A DNA stretch of 38,996 bases from Oligoflexus sp. (GTDB lineage Bacteria; Bdellovibrionota_B; Oligoflexia; Oligoflexales; Oligoflexaceae): positions 1 through 38,996 of the forward strand of contig NZ_DASTAT010000077.1 in NCBI RefSeq assembly GCF_035712445.1. Direction: 5' to 3'. Shown here piece after piece: positions 16,677 to 25,617 of the stretch. The position numbers and the translations under genes were made by a program. Numbering within the stretch: the first letter of the stretch is position 1; each line of letters begins with the position of its first letter. Under the pieces are notes generated by a model. The model searched no databases and had not been told where the DNA came from. It saw nothing but the letters and a program-made list of their open reading frames with translations.

Positions 16677-17444
16677 ATGAGAGCAGCAAACCATCTTTTG
16701 ACTTCCATCCTGGTCATGGCGGGGCTACTGAATGCCTGTGCCAAGAAAGAAAATACAGAATCCGATCTCTCTTCAATTAGCACGGTTGTGGCGACCTCGG
16801 GGGATCTTCCCGAGTGCACATCAAGTATGACTGCACGTGTCTACTGGGTGGAAGATCAGCAAAAAATGCTGGTATGCAACGGTAATGCTTTTGTCGAAAT
16901 TGTAGGGGAAAAAGGCGAAAAGGGTGATAAAGGAGAAAGCGGCAACACAGGACCGGCTGGCTCGCCCGCAAACTCCGGTGTCTGGGTCTACGATGGCGAC
17001 TCCAAGCCCATCGGGGTTTTAATGGATGGTAGCCTTGGTCTTATCCTCTTCACCAATGGTGCGTTTGCCAGGATCGACCTGAACACCGGCGATTACCTTC
17101 TTCCCGTTCATTCCACGGGCGGCGTGTTAGCTGTTACTCCAAGTCCGTATGCATGCGAGATGACAGCCAGTGATTGCAGCGGTACCTGCTATTCAGAGAA
17201 AATTACCCCGCGCGGTACAATCATGAGGGCATCACCCACAACTTTTTACTTGGCCACAGGAACAGAAGCCCTTGTCAGTAATGCCAGTGTTCGAGCAGGC
17301 TATAAACCTGATGGAACATGTACGGACTATCTTGGTTCGGTTCAGATTAATGCTTATGCGTTTACAACAATCTACGCCTTCCCCGAAGGCATCACACTGC
17401 CCCTCAAAACACCCTTATCTTTCGGTTTCAAAACCGAAGAATAA
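16677..17444 (+). CDS. Lipoprotein with a short collagen-like segment
   Basis: 255 residues. GAGGAG lies six bases before the ATG. The signal ends in LLNAC (Cys21), a fair lipobox. About residues 80-100 contain a short run of Gly-X-Y triplets (GEKGEKGDKGESGNTGPAG), the same type as in the preceding gene. A beta-rich C-terminal domain follows, with VWVYDGDSKPIGVL and four to five cysteines. The gene starts 18 bases after the big collagen-like gene and shares its terminator, so they are cotranscribed. The short triplet stretch could let it join or anchor the large triple helix at the outer membrane. That partnership is inferred from position and motif only. Confidence 0.8.
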   Translation: MRAANHLLTSILVMAGLLNACAKKENTESDLSSISTVVATSGDLPECTSSMTARVYWVEDQQKMLVCNGNAFVEIVGEKGEKGDKGESGNTGPAGSPANSGVWVYDGDSKPIGVLMDGSLGLILFTNGAFARIDLNTGDYLLPVHSTGGVLAVTPSPYACEMTASDCSGTCYSEKITPRGTIMRASPTTFYLATGTEALVSNASVRAGYKPDGTCTDYLGSVQINAYAFTTIYAFPEGITLPLKTPLSFGFKTEE

Positions 17445-17466
17445 TCTGATAGCTCTCACGAATAAT

Positions 17467-17492
17467 AAACCCCGTCTCACCACGGGGTTTTT
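17467..17492. terminator. Strong bidirectional intrinsic terminator
   Basis: A nine-base stem AAACCCCGT (17467-17475) pairs with ACGGGGTTT (17482-17490) around a six-base loop, with a T-run on the plus strand to 17492. On the minus strand the stem is followed by TTTATTATT. It sits between convergent genes (lipoprotein stop 17444, secreted protein stop 17522) and serves both. Confidence 0.88.
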
Positions 17493-17521
17493 CCGTTCAT
17501 ACAGGCGATCCGAACCGGGCA

Positions 17522-18052
17522 TTATCCCCGTGGAGCCAGCCAGGCCCAGAAGCCATTGAATTTATATTCACAATAAAGCTGTCCGCTATCCGAACCGCCA
17601 CCGATCCCGCCGTCCGTGTCCGCGAGGCATACAGCTTCAGAAATGGAACCCGAACCAGGGTACGACGTCGCGCGGTGATTATTCTTCCCGGCATCAGGGA
17701 CATAGAGACGCCCGACCATGGGTGGGTTTTGATAGAGTTCCGTAATCACACAATTCGGAGCCGCTTCATAAATAGTATAGTCAGCCCGCGTTGCCGTGAA
17801 CGTCGACCAATCGGACTTGCCTTCACGCATGGTTAAACTGCCCGAAGCGACAATCTTATTTTGGCGAACGGAAAAGGAAATCGAGCTATCTATCACCGGA
17901 TTATTGCCGCCCATATCGTTGTCACCGACACCATTATGATAAACATACATACGGGGGTAGGTGGGAACGACCCACTGCCAGCCGCCGCATTCATTGGAAA
18001 ACGCCGGGGCGCTGAAGCTGGCAAGCAAAACGGCAAAAACGAGCTTTTTCAT
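17522..18052 (-). CDS. Secreted protein of unknown function
   Basis: 176 residues starting with a clear signal peptide (MKKLVFAVLLASFSAPAFS-NE, cleavage near residue 19). The mature part is rich in Gly, Tyr, Asn and Ser, with four cysteines (CGG near the start, NCVIT, VCLAD, LYCEY), suggesting two disulfides. A Gly/Ser loop (GGIGGGSDSG) precedes a Trp-rich end (GFWAWLAPRG). No family is recognised. It faces the collagen pair tail to tail across the shared terminator. It could be another cell-surface or secreted factor, but there is no direct evidence of function. Confidence 0.7.
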   Translation of the reverse strand: MKKLVFAVLLASFSAPAFSNECGGWQWVVPTYPRMYVYHNGVGDNDMGGNNPVIDSSISFSVRQNKIVASGSLTMREGKSDWSTFTATRADYTIYEAAPNCVITELYQNPPMVGRLYVPDAGKNNHRATSYPGSGSISEAVCLADTDGGIGGGSDSGQLYCEYKFNGFWAWLAPRG

Positions 18053-18207
18053 ACTTATCTCCAGATAATATTCAAGTCACGCAATAGAAAACGTTGCGTC
18101 ATCACTTTTGCGTCACGAGAGAAAAGAAAATCCGGATTCGACCAAGGAACGGGTTCAGGTGCGGTAATTTTATTTGCAGTGTAAGGGGCTTACGTCAGGG
18201 TGGGCAC

Positions 18208-18237
18208 AAAAAAGCCCCCGCGCTGGCGCGCGAGGGC
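18208..18237 (-). terminator. Intrinsic terminator of lon
   Basis: Read on the minus strand, GCCCTCGCGC pairs with GCGCGGGGGC (one T-G wobble) around GCCA, and six T follow (18213-18208). It lies 28 bases after the lon stop. Confidence 0.85.
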
Positions 18238-18264
18238 AGGCAAAGTCGGAGTATGGGACTCACA

Positions 18265-20631
18265 TCACAGTCTGGCAACCCGTCCTGATTCTTGTTCAGG
18301 AGCCGTACCTTGTTTCTCGTCAAGGTCGAGCCCAAGAGCATGCTTCAGCACCTCTTCAACACGACTGACAAAGATAAATTCCAATTCATCACGCACTTCC
18401 GTCGGCACATCCTGGATGTCCTTGCGGTTGCGTTCGGACATCAGGATCTTCTTGATCCCAGCCCGGTGCGCCGCAAGAACTTTTTCCTTGATGCCGCCCA
18501 CCGCTGTCACCGCGCCGCGCAGGGTGATCTCACCCGTCATCGCGAGACTCGGACTCACGGGCCGCTGCGAGAACAGCGAAGCCAGTGAGGTCAGCATGGT
18601 CACACCCGCGGAAGGTCCATCCTTGGGAATCGCCCCGGCCGGAACGTGAACGTGCACATCCGTTTTCTCATAATCATGCTGCGTTTTCAGGCTCGGCAAG
18701 AGCGAACGCACATGGGTCATCGCGATCTGGACCGATTCTTTCATCACCTCGCCCATCTGTCCGGTCAGAGTCAGCTGACCCTTGCCCGGCATGGCCTTGG
18801 CTTCGATGAAAAGAATATCCCCGCCCATCGGCGTCCACGCAAGTCCTGTCACCACACCAGCCGGCATATGGGTTTCCGCCAGCTCCAGGGTGAAGGGCTC
18901 AGGACCCAGCAGCCGCTCCAGATCACTCGCCTTCAAACAGATGCCGCCTTCACTTTGGATGATGGCTTCTGTTGAACCACGAATCAAAGCTGCGAGCTTC
19001 CGCTTCAACTCCCGCACACCCGCTTCACGGGTATAATGCGATATCAGACGCAGAAGAGTCTCATCCGCCAGCGTCAGCTGGGTGGGCTTCACGCCATGCG
19101 CTTCCAACTGCTCGGGCCACAGATGCTGCTTGGCAATGTGCAGCTTCTCGGCCGTCGTATAACCCGCGATCGAAATCACTTCCATACGATCGCGCAATGG
19201 ACCCGGTATGGATTCCAGACTATTCGCAGTCGCGACAAACATCACCTGCGAAAGGTCATAGGGAACTTCCATGAAGTGGTCACGGAAACTATTGTTTTGC
19301 TCCGGATCGAGCACTTCCAAAAGCGCCGCCGCCGGATCCCCGTTGTAACTCTGCGAGAGCTTGTCGATCTCGTCGAGCAGGAACACGGGATTGTTCTGCT
19401 TGCATTGTTTCAGAGCCTGGATAATGCGGCCCGGGCGCGAACCGATATAGGTCCGGCGATGACCACGGATTTCCGCTTCATCCCGCACACCGCCGAGGCT
19501 CGCGCGCACGAAGTCGCGGCCCATGGATTCCGCGATGCTGCGGCCCAAGCTGGTTTTACCGACACCCGGAGGTCCGACCAAAAGCAGGATCGACCCACGG
19601 AAATTTTCTTTCAGCTTCAGAACCGCCAGATGCTGAACGATTCGGTCCTTCACCTTATCCAAACCATAGTGATGACGGTTCAGGATATCGCGGGCCTTGT
19701 TCAGATCTATTTCCTGTTTCGCGCCTGGCTTCCAAGGCAGACTCAGCAAAAGGTCGAGGTAGTTCTGCATGCCCGGGGCTTCGGGCGAATTGCGTTCCAA
19801 ACCGGCGAGCCTTTGCGCCTCCTCCAGGGCGACCTTTTTCACGTCATCCGGCATGTCCGCATGATCTTCAATGCGCTTGGTATAGCTGTTCTTGGCCATA
19901 CCCCCTTCACCCAGTTCCTCCTGGATCACGCGCATCTGCTGGCGGAGCATCGCATCCCGATGCTGCTTATTGAATTTATGGGAAACCTTGCGGCCGATCT
20001 CGGCGCGGATTTCCAAACTCTGACGCAGATCCTGCATGGTCTCCAGGAGCAGCATCAGGCGGCTGTTCAGCGAAGTCTCGCTCAGAAGTTGAGCCTTGAC
20101 CGCCACATCCACTTCCAGATGGGGGGCTATCAGGTTCACGAGCAGCTCGGGATCATCAATCGCCCGCAGCATGTCGCCGACCTGTTTCATATTGCCAGGC
20201 AAAAAGGCAATAATCTTGTCCGAAAGTTCTTTGATGCTATTCAGATAGGTTTGGACCGTCCCCGTGTCGATATCATGATCGACGACGACCGGAAGGGTAC
20301 GCACCAGCCAGGCATCATGTTCGTAGGAAATGTCTTCGATGTGGTGGCGTTCCAGGCCACGGACGATAAGCTGCACCTCCTCGTTTTCATTCCCTTTGAT
20401 GTACTCCACTTCGGCGAGGCAGCTGGTTGTGTAGACTGTCTCCATCGAAATGGATTTCTCGGCGTCCTTGCGCGTCACGACGTGAATATTTTTCAATCCA
20501 CGCGCTTTCATTTCGCGCAAAGCGGCGAGGTTTTTTTCGTCGGTTACCGTAACCGGCATGGCTGTGCTCGGGAAAAGCACAAATTGTGAGGACACCATGG
20601 CTGGAACCCAGCGATTCGAAAATTCCGTCAT
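18265..20631 (-). CDS. lon: ATP-dependent protease Lon
   Basis: 788 residues from the ATG at 20631 (GGGGTGG upstream); a TTG-started extension to 20703 has no ribosome site. Domains run in normal order: N-terminal substrate-binding domain (1-200), helical linker, AAA+ module with Walker A GPPGVGKT (353-360) and Walker B VFLLDEID (416-423), then the LonA protease domain with PKDGPSAG (Ser674) and GGIKEKV (Lys715), the Ser-Lys dyad. Lon removes misfolded and regulatory proteins in the cytoplasm. The length fits bacterial LonA. It is a single-gene unit with its own terminator, divergent from the matrixin-like gene. No CIRCE element is evident upstream, so heat control by HrcA is not supported. 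Confidence 0.95.
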   Translation of the reverse strand: MTEFSNRWVPAMVSSQFVLFPSTAMPVTVTDEKNLAALREMKARGLKNIHVVTRKDAEKSISMETVYTTSCLAEVEYIKGNENEEVQLIVRGLERHHIEDISYEHDAWLVRTLPVVVDHDIDTGTVQTYLNSIKELSDKIIAFLPGNMKQVGDMLRAIDDPELLVNLIAPHLEVDVAVKAQLLSETSLNSRLMLLLETMQDLRQSLEIRAEIGRKVSHKFNKQHRDAMLRQQMRVIQEELGEGGMAKNSYTKRIEDHADMPDDVKKVALEEAQRLAGLERNSPEAPGMQNYLDLLLSLPWKPGAKQEIDLNKARDILNRHHYGLDKVKDRIVQHLAVLKLKENFRGSILLLVGPPGVGKTSLGRSIAESMGRDFVRASLGGVRDEAEIRGHRRTYIGSRPGRIIQALKQCKQNNPVFLLDEIDKLSQSYNGDPAAALLEVLDPEQNNSFRDHFMEVPYDLSQVMFVATANSLESIPGPLRDRMEVISIAGYTTAEKLHIAKQHLWPEQLEAHGVKPTQLTLADETLLRLISHYTREAGVRELKRKLAALIRGSTEAIIQSEGGICLKASDLERLLGPEPFTLELAETHMPAGVVTGLAWTPMGGDILFIEAKAMPGKGQLTLTGQMGEVMKESVQIAMTHVRSLLPSLKTQHDYEKTDVHVHVPAGAIPKDGPSAGVTMLTSLASLFSQRPVSPSLAMTGEITLRGAVTAVGGIKEKVLAAHRAGIKKILMSERNRKDIQDVPTEVRDELEFIFVSRVEEVLKHALGLDLDEKQGTAPEQESGRVARL

Positions 20632-20989
20632 AGACCACCCCAGGTGCTGCGCATCCAATTGAGCCTTGTCGATCGCGCAGGGATCAAGAAAGCCTTCTTC
20701 CAAAGATGGAGTCTAAAGGAAATTTGTCAAGGTACGCGTAAAAAAACCAAAGCCCGTCTCTTTGTATAAGTTTTAGACGCATGCTCAAAGGACCCAACGA
20801 CAGCAGGGCCCATACTTTGGAAAGCTGAATCACAACATTATAATTTCATTGCATTATTTTGCGGGGCGCGGCGGCGAGATCGGCTGTTATGCCATGGTAC
20901 GGGGATTGCTTCTAACGAAATGCGCTTGGGAGATCAAACTCCCGCTCTCTATGTTGCTCCTGTTGCTCTCTAAGCTGTTGAGGTTTTCC
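20632..20989. other. Divergent intergenic region, lon / matrixin-like protease
   Basis: 358 bases between two divergent starts. The plus side holds a good sigma-70-type promoter (20817-20844). The minus side has a TTGACA-like hexamer (about 20727-20732, read on the minus strand) about 100 bases before lon, but no convincing partner box at the right spacing. Frames that extend the matrixin gene upstream into this region have no ribosome site. Confidence 0.5.
20817..20844 (+). promoter_or_regulatory. Sigma-70-like promoter for the matrixin-like gene
   Basis: TTGGAA at 20817-20822, a 16-base spacer, and a perfect TATAAT at 20839-20844, about 145 bases before the chosen ATG at 20990. Confidence 0.55.
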
Positions 20990-21649
20990 ATGCTGAAGCG
21001 CCTACTGACGTTTATGCTTTTCTCATTTTCTGCTTTCGCCTGTCGTGAATCTCATCTTGAGGAAGTCAAAAGCTTCCGCTTCTATGTTGAAACCGATCAA
21101 CCTTCGCTCAAGTATTCGGTCCAAATCCTGGTCGCCGATTACAACCGCCAATTGGGTTTTGAAGCCCTGAGTGTCGTCGATCATAAAGAAGACAGCACTT
21201 CGCAGATTCATTTCCGCAAAGGCCTGGTCAATGACGGGCGTAAATTGGGCCTGGGTCAGTGGACAACTTTGCAGAAGCAGTCCGTATCCGGTGCATTCCG
21301 TCAAAGCCAAACGACGACTATTGAGTATGGAATGGATCTGATCTTCGACCTGGATAACTTTATGAGCAAGGCTGCCTACATCCAGGATCCTGATTCAGAC
21401 GCTTATAAGCATCTTTTCCATCTTTTCGCGCATGAAGTCGGCCACGGTATGCAGATGGACCATGCTTCGGATCAAGAAAGCGTGATGTTCCCCAGCATCG
21501 CGGAAAAAGGTTCACAAGCCGTCGATTATAGCGCTTACTTCCGAACCATCCGTGAATTTCTGAATGATCCGAACATCGACCTGTCCCGTCCGCGTCACTG
21601 GCATGACGATGACTTTGCTCCCTCGGAAGGACACGGTCACGTTCGTTAA
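20990..21649 (+). CDS. Matrixin-type zinc metalloprotease, probable lipoprotein
   Basis: 219 residues. The ATG at 20990 is chosen because TTGAGG lies just upstream and a signal peptide follows at once, ending in FACRE (Cys18), a possible lipidation site. HEVGHGMQMDH at 148-158 is the full metzincin zinc motif (HExxHxxGxxH-like, with Met in place of Gly at the usual position). SVMFPS a little later is the Met-turn. RFYVETDQP and VQILVADYN resemble the start of matrixin catalytic domains. There is no long propeptide. It probably cuts proteins at the cell surface. Its stop overlaps the convergent GH6 gene by four bases. Confidence 0.82.
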   Translation: MLKRLLTFMLFSFSAFACRESHLEEVKSFRFYVETDQPSLKYSVQILVADYNRQLGFEALSVVDHKEDSTSQIHFRKGLVNDGRKLGLGQWTTLQKQSVSGAFRQSQTTTIEYGMDLIFDLDNFMSKAAYIQDPDSDAYKHLFHLFAHEVGHGMQMDHASDQESVMFPSIAEKGSQAVDYSAYFRTIREFLNDPNIDLSRPRHWHDDDFAPSEGHGHVR

Positions 21650-22695
21650 TTCCCAGGGTATAAGGCGTTGCGCATCAGTTCGATAGCCCTCGCCTCCCAC
21701 CATACACCGGCAGCGGGTCCCCCGTTGCAGGTTCCGTCCGATACTCCAGGCTCTTTGAGCCACAAGTATGCCTCCAATCCCTTGATTCCTGTTGGAGCCT
21801 GAGGCGTTTCGCCGATGGCTCGATTTTTTGGATTGCACCAGGCCTCGCGACTTAATGCTCCCTTTCCATTCCGCGATGTATCCAGAACAAAAGCTTTCCC
21901 ACCTAACCGTCCCGAAATTTCCTGACCATAGGCAATGCAGTCTTCCGTGGCATAATACTGGCCGACATTGAGCGCAAAGCCGTCCGCAGCCATAACGCCC
22001 GCTTTCATCAGGCGGTCGACAGCTTCGCGGACGGAAAGCCAGCCTGGGTATCCGATATCCACAAAGACCAGGGCCCTGGGATTTTTCTTCAGAACGAGAA
22101 TCGTCTCGGCGATCAGGTTCCAGCGTTCGGTAAGAGCCTCAGCTTTTAGGCAGGCGGTCAGAAGCAAGGCCTCCGGTTCCAAAATCCAGTAGATCGGTGT
22201 TTCCCCAAGGCCGCGGACCAGACTTTCGATCCAGGTGCGATAGGCGGCGGGAGCGAGACCCGGCGTTTCATAACGCATGCAGTCCTGCTTCGGCAAAGCC
22301 TGGATGACAGCGACAGCATAAACGGTTGAGCCCGCTACGGCCTGAGCAAGACGCGAGGCCTCCGCTTCGGGCTCGGTGGTTTTCGCTGTGAACCAGACCG
22401 CGGTCGGTTCCGCGGCGAGCTGCTGAAGCCAGCCGGCCTCCCGCGGCTGCGTGTCTTTCAGCCTGGCCGCGGCTTTTGCAGCCTCACTCTTGGGATTCAC
22501 ATAAAAGCGGCGGCTACCGATTTCTTCGGGAGCCTTGGGCGAAGGGGAGGGCTGCACGGCAGCGGCAGCGCTTGGAGGGGCGGTTTCCGCGCTTTCGGGA
22601 GCCGGGACTGCGGCCGGCGTCATGGGTCTTTCGTCGATCGTCTCGCAGCTGAAGAGACTCAAAAGAATTCCGAGCTGGAAGACTAGCCTTGTCAT
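21646..22695 (-). CDS. GH6-family glycoside hydrolase, lipoprotein
   Basis: 349 residues. The signal ends LFSC (Cys17), a good lipobox, followed by a Pro/Ala/Ser-rich linker to about residue 58. The rest matches GH6 (endoglucanase/cellobiohydrolase): VIQALPKQDC with Asp138, ILEPEALLL (171-179), DIGYPGW, NVGQYY, FVLDTSRNG, WCNPKNRAIGE, and the closing YLWLKEPGVSDGTC...GPAAGVWW. In the family the ILEPEAL site is EPD, where Asp is the catalytic acid; here it is Glu175. Expected role: beta-1,4-glucan cleavage at the cell surface, although the Asp-to-Glu change may alter activity. Confidence 0.88.
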   Translation of the reverse strand: MTRLVFQLGILLSLFSCETIDERPMTPAAVPAPESAETAPPSAAAAVQPSPSPKAPEEIGSRRFYVNPKSEAAKAAARLKDTQPREAGWLQQLAAEPTAVWFTAKTTEPEAEASRLAQAVAGSTVYAVAVIQALPKQDCMRYETPGLAPAAYRTWIESLVRGLGETPIYWILEPEALLLTACLKAEALTERWNLIAETILVLKKNPRALVFVDIGYPGWLSVREAVDRLMKAGVMAADGFALNVGQYYATEDCIAYGQEISGRLGGKAFVLDTSRNGKGALSREAWCNPKNRAIGETPQAPTGIKGLEAYLWLKEPGVSDGTCNGGPAAGVWWEARAIELMRNALYPGN

Positions 22696-22871
22696 GAATC
22701 TTTCCTTTCCGTATGGACCCGCATTCCTTCCATGTTAGCAAATTCTTACGGGAAATATTCCTTGGGCTTTCACCCGGAGATCCTCGACTCTTACCCACCC
22801 CTCTGAATTCAACGAGGGGGGCACCGATAAAACTTTTGGTCTGAATTTTTTCAGGCCTTTGGAGGAATGAC

Positions 22872-23654
22872 ATGCGACACGCGACCTTATTAAGCCTTTT
22901 GCCGGGACTTCTGACCGCCTGTGGTGAAACGGTCAACTATGAAACCCGTGAAAAAATGGCAACAGGTGCGGAGCTGAATGCCGGAGGTCCCGCTTCATCC
23001 AATATCGAAGTCGGGGTTCCCGACAGCGCCAATGCCGAGGTGAATCCGTGCTCGACGGCCGCCGTGCAGCATCAAAAAGAAATCCTGCACTTCCCGGAAA
23101 TCGCCGCCGGCACGACCTGCAGATTTGCAAACGGGGATAATCTTTCGCGGAAGGATGGCTTCATCCGGGCCTATCTGCAACAGAATCAAAGCATCACCCT
23201 GCCGAAGGGCGCAAGGCTCTGCGGCTTTTCCATCGAACCGACCGACAGCAGCATGCACTATGATGATGAGATGTTTTTTCTGGTCGAAAACCGCGTGCTG
23301 ATGGCGACCAAGGATTACACCGAATATTTTCCGAAGGACGGCATCTTTAGCACTTTTAGCTGGGAGTCGCTCCGGAATCAGGTCTATAATCAATTCGATG
23401 AGCGCGGACTCTACTGCGTGGGCGGTGACGATGGCTTGAGCGAATGCCAGCTGCCCCCGACTGATACCACAGGCTCGATCGAGCTGAGTATCAGCGCGGA
23501 ACTCGCCGCGAATCTGGCGACGCTCCTTCAGAATGAAGACGTTTTGAATTTTTCGTGGGTAACGACCGGCGATAACGATGATTCCGATTGTCGCCATACG
23601 GATATCAAGATTCCTGTGACCATGCATTATGTTCCGGCGGATGTGAAACCTTGA
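22872..23654 (+). CDS. Lipoprotein of unknown function
   Basis: 260 residues. GGAGG is six bases before the ATG. The signal ends LLTAC (Cys17), a good lipobox. The mature protein has about seven further cysteines in pairs (NPCST, TTCRF, RLCGF, YCVGG, ECQLP, DCRHT) and beta-rich segments with many acidic residues. No family is recognised. The stop TGA overlaps the TTG start of the OmpA-like gene (TTGA), so translation is coupled. It may be an outer-membrane partner of that protein. Confidence 0.7.
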   Translation: MRHATLLSLLPGLLTACGETVNYETREKMATGAELNAGGPASSNIEVGVPDSANAEVNPCSTAAVQHQKEILHFPEIAAGTTCRFANGDNLSRKDGFIRAYLQQNQSITLPKGARLCGFSIEPTDSSMHYDDEMFFLVENRVLMATKDYTEYFPKDGIFSTFSWESLRNQVYNQFDERGLYCVGGDDGLSECQLPPTDTTGSIELSISAELAANLATLLQNEDVLNFSWVTTGDNDDSDCRHTDIKIPVTMHYVPADVKP

Positions 23655-24700
23655 ATGTGCGGATCCTCACTCTTCTGATGCTCGTTTCCCTTCCAGCTTT
23701 GGGCGCGCCCCAGGTCTGGATGGGAGCCTCGGGCGGCTATACGCACATCGTGCCGGATGGATCCGGTCAAACCTCGAAGAACGGTTATCACCTCTTTTTG
23801 GACGCCAGCGCGGAAACCACCACCGACGCGTGGACACTGGGTTTAGGCGCTGGTTTTTTTTACAGCCGCGTTTACAGTGATGGCGAACGCGATTTTCCCA
23901 CCGAAGATCCTGATATCGTTCGTGAGCAAAGAAATCTGCGCATTGAAACGCGAGCTGGCTCGGCTCATCTTGCGGCCCGCTACCGCCTGTGGGATGGGCA
24001 TCTGGAAGCCGGACTTTTGGTGCGGAATCTTTTTGGGTCCTCGCTCTCTTTCAGTCAGGATAAGGACAGCAGTCAGAGCAAAATCTTTCTGGGTCCCCAG
24101 GTGGTGTTGAAAACCGATGCGCAATCCGCGTGGATGCAAAGAGTCGATTTAAGCCTGACGACGGACATGAATGTTCCGAAGCGTCGGGTTTATTTTCTGG
24201 CGGCGGGTTTTGCCCTGGGCCGCAGCTGGCCCGTGACGGAAACGCCTCCTTCGGCGCCTGCTCCGAAGGAAGGGGAGCGTTTTGAAGAAGTGCTGGCGGA
24301 CAAGGTCATCAATTTTCCCAGCGGAAAATCCGAACTCCAGGAACCAGCCGCCACCTTCCTGAAGGAACTCGGACAATTCCTGAAGCAGCATCCTGAGCAC
24401 TGGCAGAGCATGACCGTCGAAGGTCACACCGATAAAAAGGGAAAATTCGATTACAATATGAAGCTCTCCCAGGACCGCGCCGATGCCGTGCGTCGTGTCA
24501 TCCTGGATCAAGGCAACAGCAAAGACCGTGTGCAGGCCCAGGGCTTCGGTCCGACCCGGCCTTTGAAAGACGGCGACTCACCCGAAATCCTCGCCCTCAA
24601 CCGCCGCGTTGTGATTGTCTTTACCATCAACAGTCGCGAGGGTCGCAACCAGGTCAGCGCGGAAATTAAGCGTCTCCGTCAGAAGTATTTCGGAGAATAA
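23651..24700 (+). CDS. OmpA-like outer-membrane protein
   Basis: 349 residues from the TTG at 23651, which overlaps the upstream stop; a GTG at 23657 is an alternative. The signal peptide (RILTLLMLVSLPALGAP) is followed by a beta-barrel-like region of alternating aromatic and polar residues (about 25-190), a Pro-rich hinge (APAPKEGE), then a C-terminal OmpA domain: FPSGKSEL, VEGHTDKKGKFDYNMKLSQ, RADAVRRVI and LALNRRVVIVF. The domain binds peptidoglycan (diaminopimelate) and ties the outer membrane to the wall. The long charged tail after it is unusual. It is coupled to the upstream lipoprotein. Confidence 0.85.
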   Translation: MNVRILTLLMLVSLPALGAPQVWMGASGGYTHIVPDGSGQTSKNGYHLFLDASAETTTDAWTLGLGAGFFYSRVYSDGERDFPTEDPDIVREQRNLRIETRAGSAHLAARYRLWDGHLEAGLLVRNLFGSSLSFSQDKDSSQSKIFLGPQVVLKTDAQSAWMQRVDLSLTTDMNVPKRRVYFLAAGFALGRSWPVTETPPSAPAPKEGERFEEVLADKVINFPSGKSELQEPAATFLKELGQFLKQHPEHWQSMTVEGHTDKKGKFDYNMKLSQDRADAVRRVILDQGNSKDRVQAQGFGPTRPLKDGDSPEILALNRRVVIVFTINSREGRNQVSAEIKRLRQKYFGE

Positions 24701-24855
24701 TTCACCCGCCTTGCTTTTATGCTCCATAACCAATTGAAATCAAAGCTTTATCCAAGGCCAATAGTTGGATTTAATTACTATTTGTGTATTTGGCAATTTT
24801 GGGATAGGAAAGGACCAAATGCGACAATTGCGACCGAGCGGGAGGTGTTCCGGCC

Positions 24856-25617
24856 ATGAGAGAAATGTCACCCAAATTCGAAGCGGTGCAAACGGCTGTT
24901 AAACGATACTTTGAGCGCTTTCCGCGTGTCAGTATCAAAGCCCTGTCGATGCGAACCGGGGTTCCTTACGCAACTCTGCGCCGCATTTTGCAGGCCGAAG
25001 TCAACGACATCAAAGATGAAACCATTTTTAAATTGATTGATCGGGTCATGCTCCGCGAGGATCGGATGAGTTTTATCCGTGACCACTATCCGGCGCTGGC
25101 CAAAGTCGTTGCGGAGTATCCCGAACAAGGACTCGACGACGACGGATCAGTGGCCATGCTCAAGAAGTTCCGTTACATGGATCCCCACAATTTCATCATC
25201 AAGTTGGCTCTGACGACCGCCGGAACCACGCGGGATGATGTGCAGCGCCTGACCGGAGAGCGGGGCATCCTGGCTCTGGAAGAGATGATAGACGCCGGTT
25301 TGATCATCGAAGAACGGGAGATTCTGCGCGTTCATGGCAACGGCTTCCGCCTGATGGATCTGGATGACATTCAGCATCAAATACAAAAAGACCTGCATTA
25401 TTTCCCGCGCAGCATGGTGGGAACTCAGTACGCCCGGATTGGACATATGTCGGAGTCGGTGACCAAGGAAGCCCTGGCGCGCATGGTGGCCATGAGCGGC
25501 GAGCTTCTGAAAAACATCGAGCAGACCAAGGACAGCGAAACCGGAACGATACCATTTTTCTTTGACATCATGATTGGAACCTATGACCGCCACACTTTGA
25601 TTGGGGATCAGGAATGA
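24856..25617 (+). CDS. Helix-turn-helix regulator, TIGR02147-like
   Basis: 253 residues. GGAGG lies about eleven bases before the ATG. An N-terminal helix-turn-helix is seen at about 26-46 (IKALSMRTGVPYATLRRIL). A central all-helical part with a winged-helix-like repeat follows (TRDDVQRLTGERGILALEEM, DAGLIIEE), then a C-terminal helical domain. Order and length resemble the TIGR02147 group known from Bdellovibrio- and Fibrobacter-type bacteria, but this is recognition from pattern only. It overlaps the next gene by four bases (ATGA) and probably controls it or the upstream envelope genes. Confidence 0.65.
   Translation: MREMSPKFEAVQTAVKRYFERFPRVSIKALSMRTGVPYATLRRILQAEVNDIKDETIFKLIDRVMLREDRMSFIRDHYPALAKVVAEYPEQGLDDDGSVAMLKKFRYMDPHNFIIKLALTTAGTTRDDVQRLTGERGILALEEMIDAGLIIEEREILRVHGNGFRLMDLDDIQHQIQKDLHYFPRSMVGTQYARIGHMSESVTKEALARMVAMSGELLKNIEQTKDSETGTIPFFFDIMIGTYDRHTLIGDQE

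Noticed and set aside
19036..20589. Plus-strand frame of 517 codons opposite lon
   Set aside because: Lon on the other strand has full domain conservation; this frame has no recognisable motif and is a codon-bias shadow.
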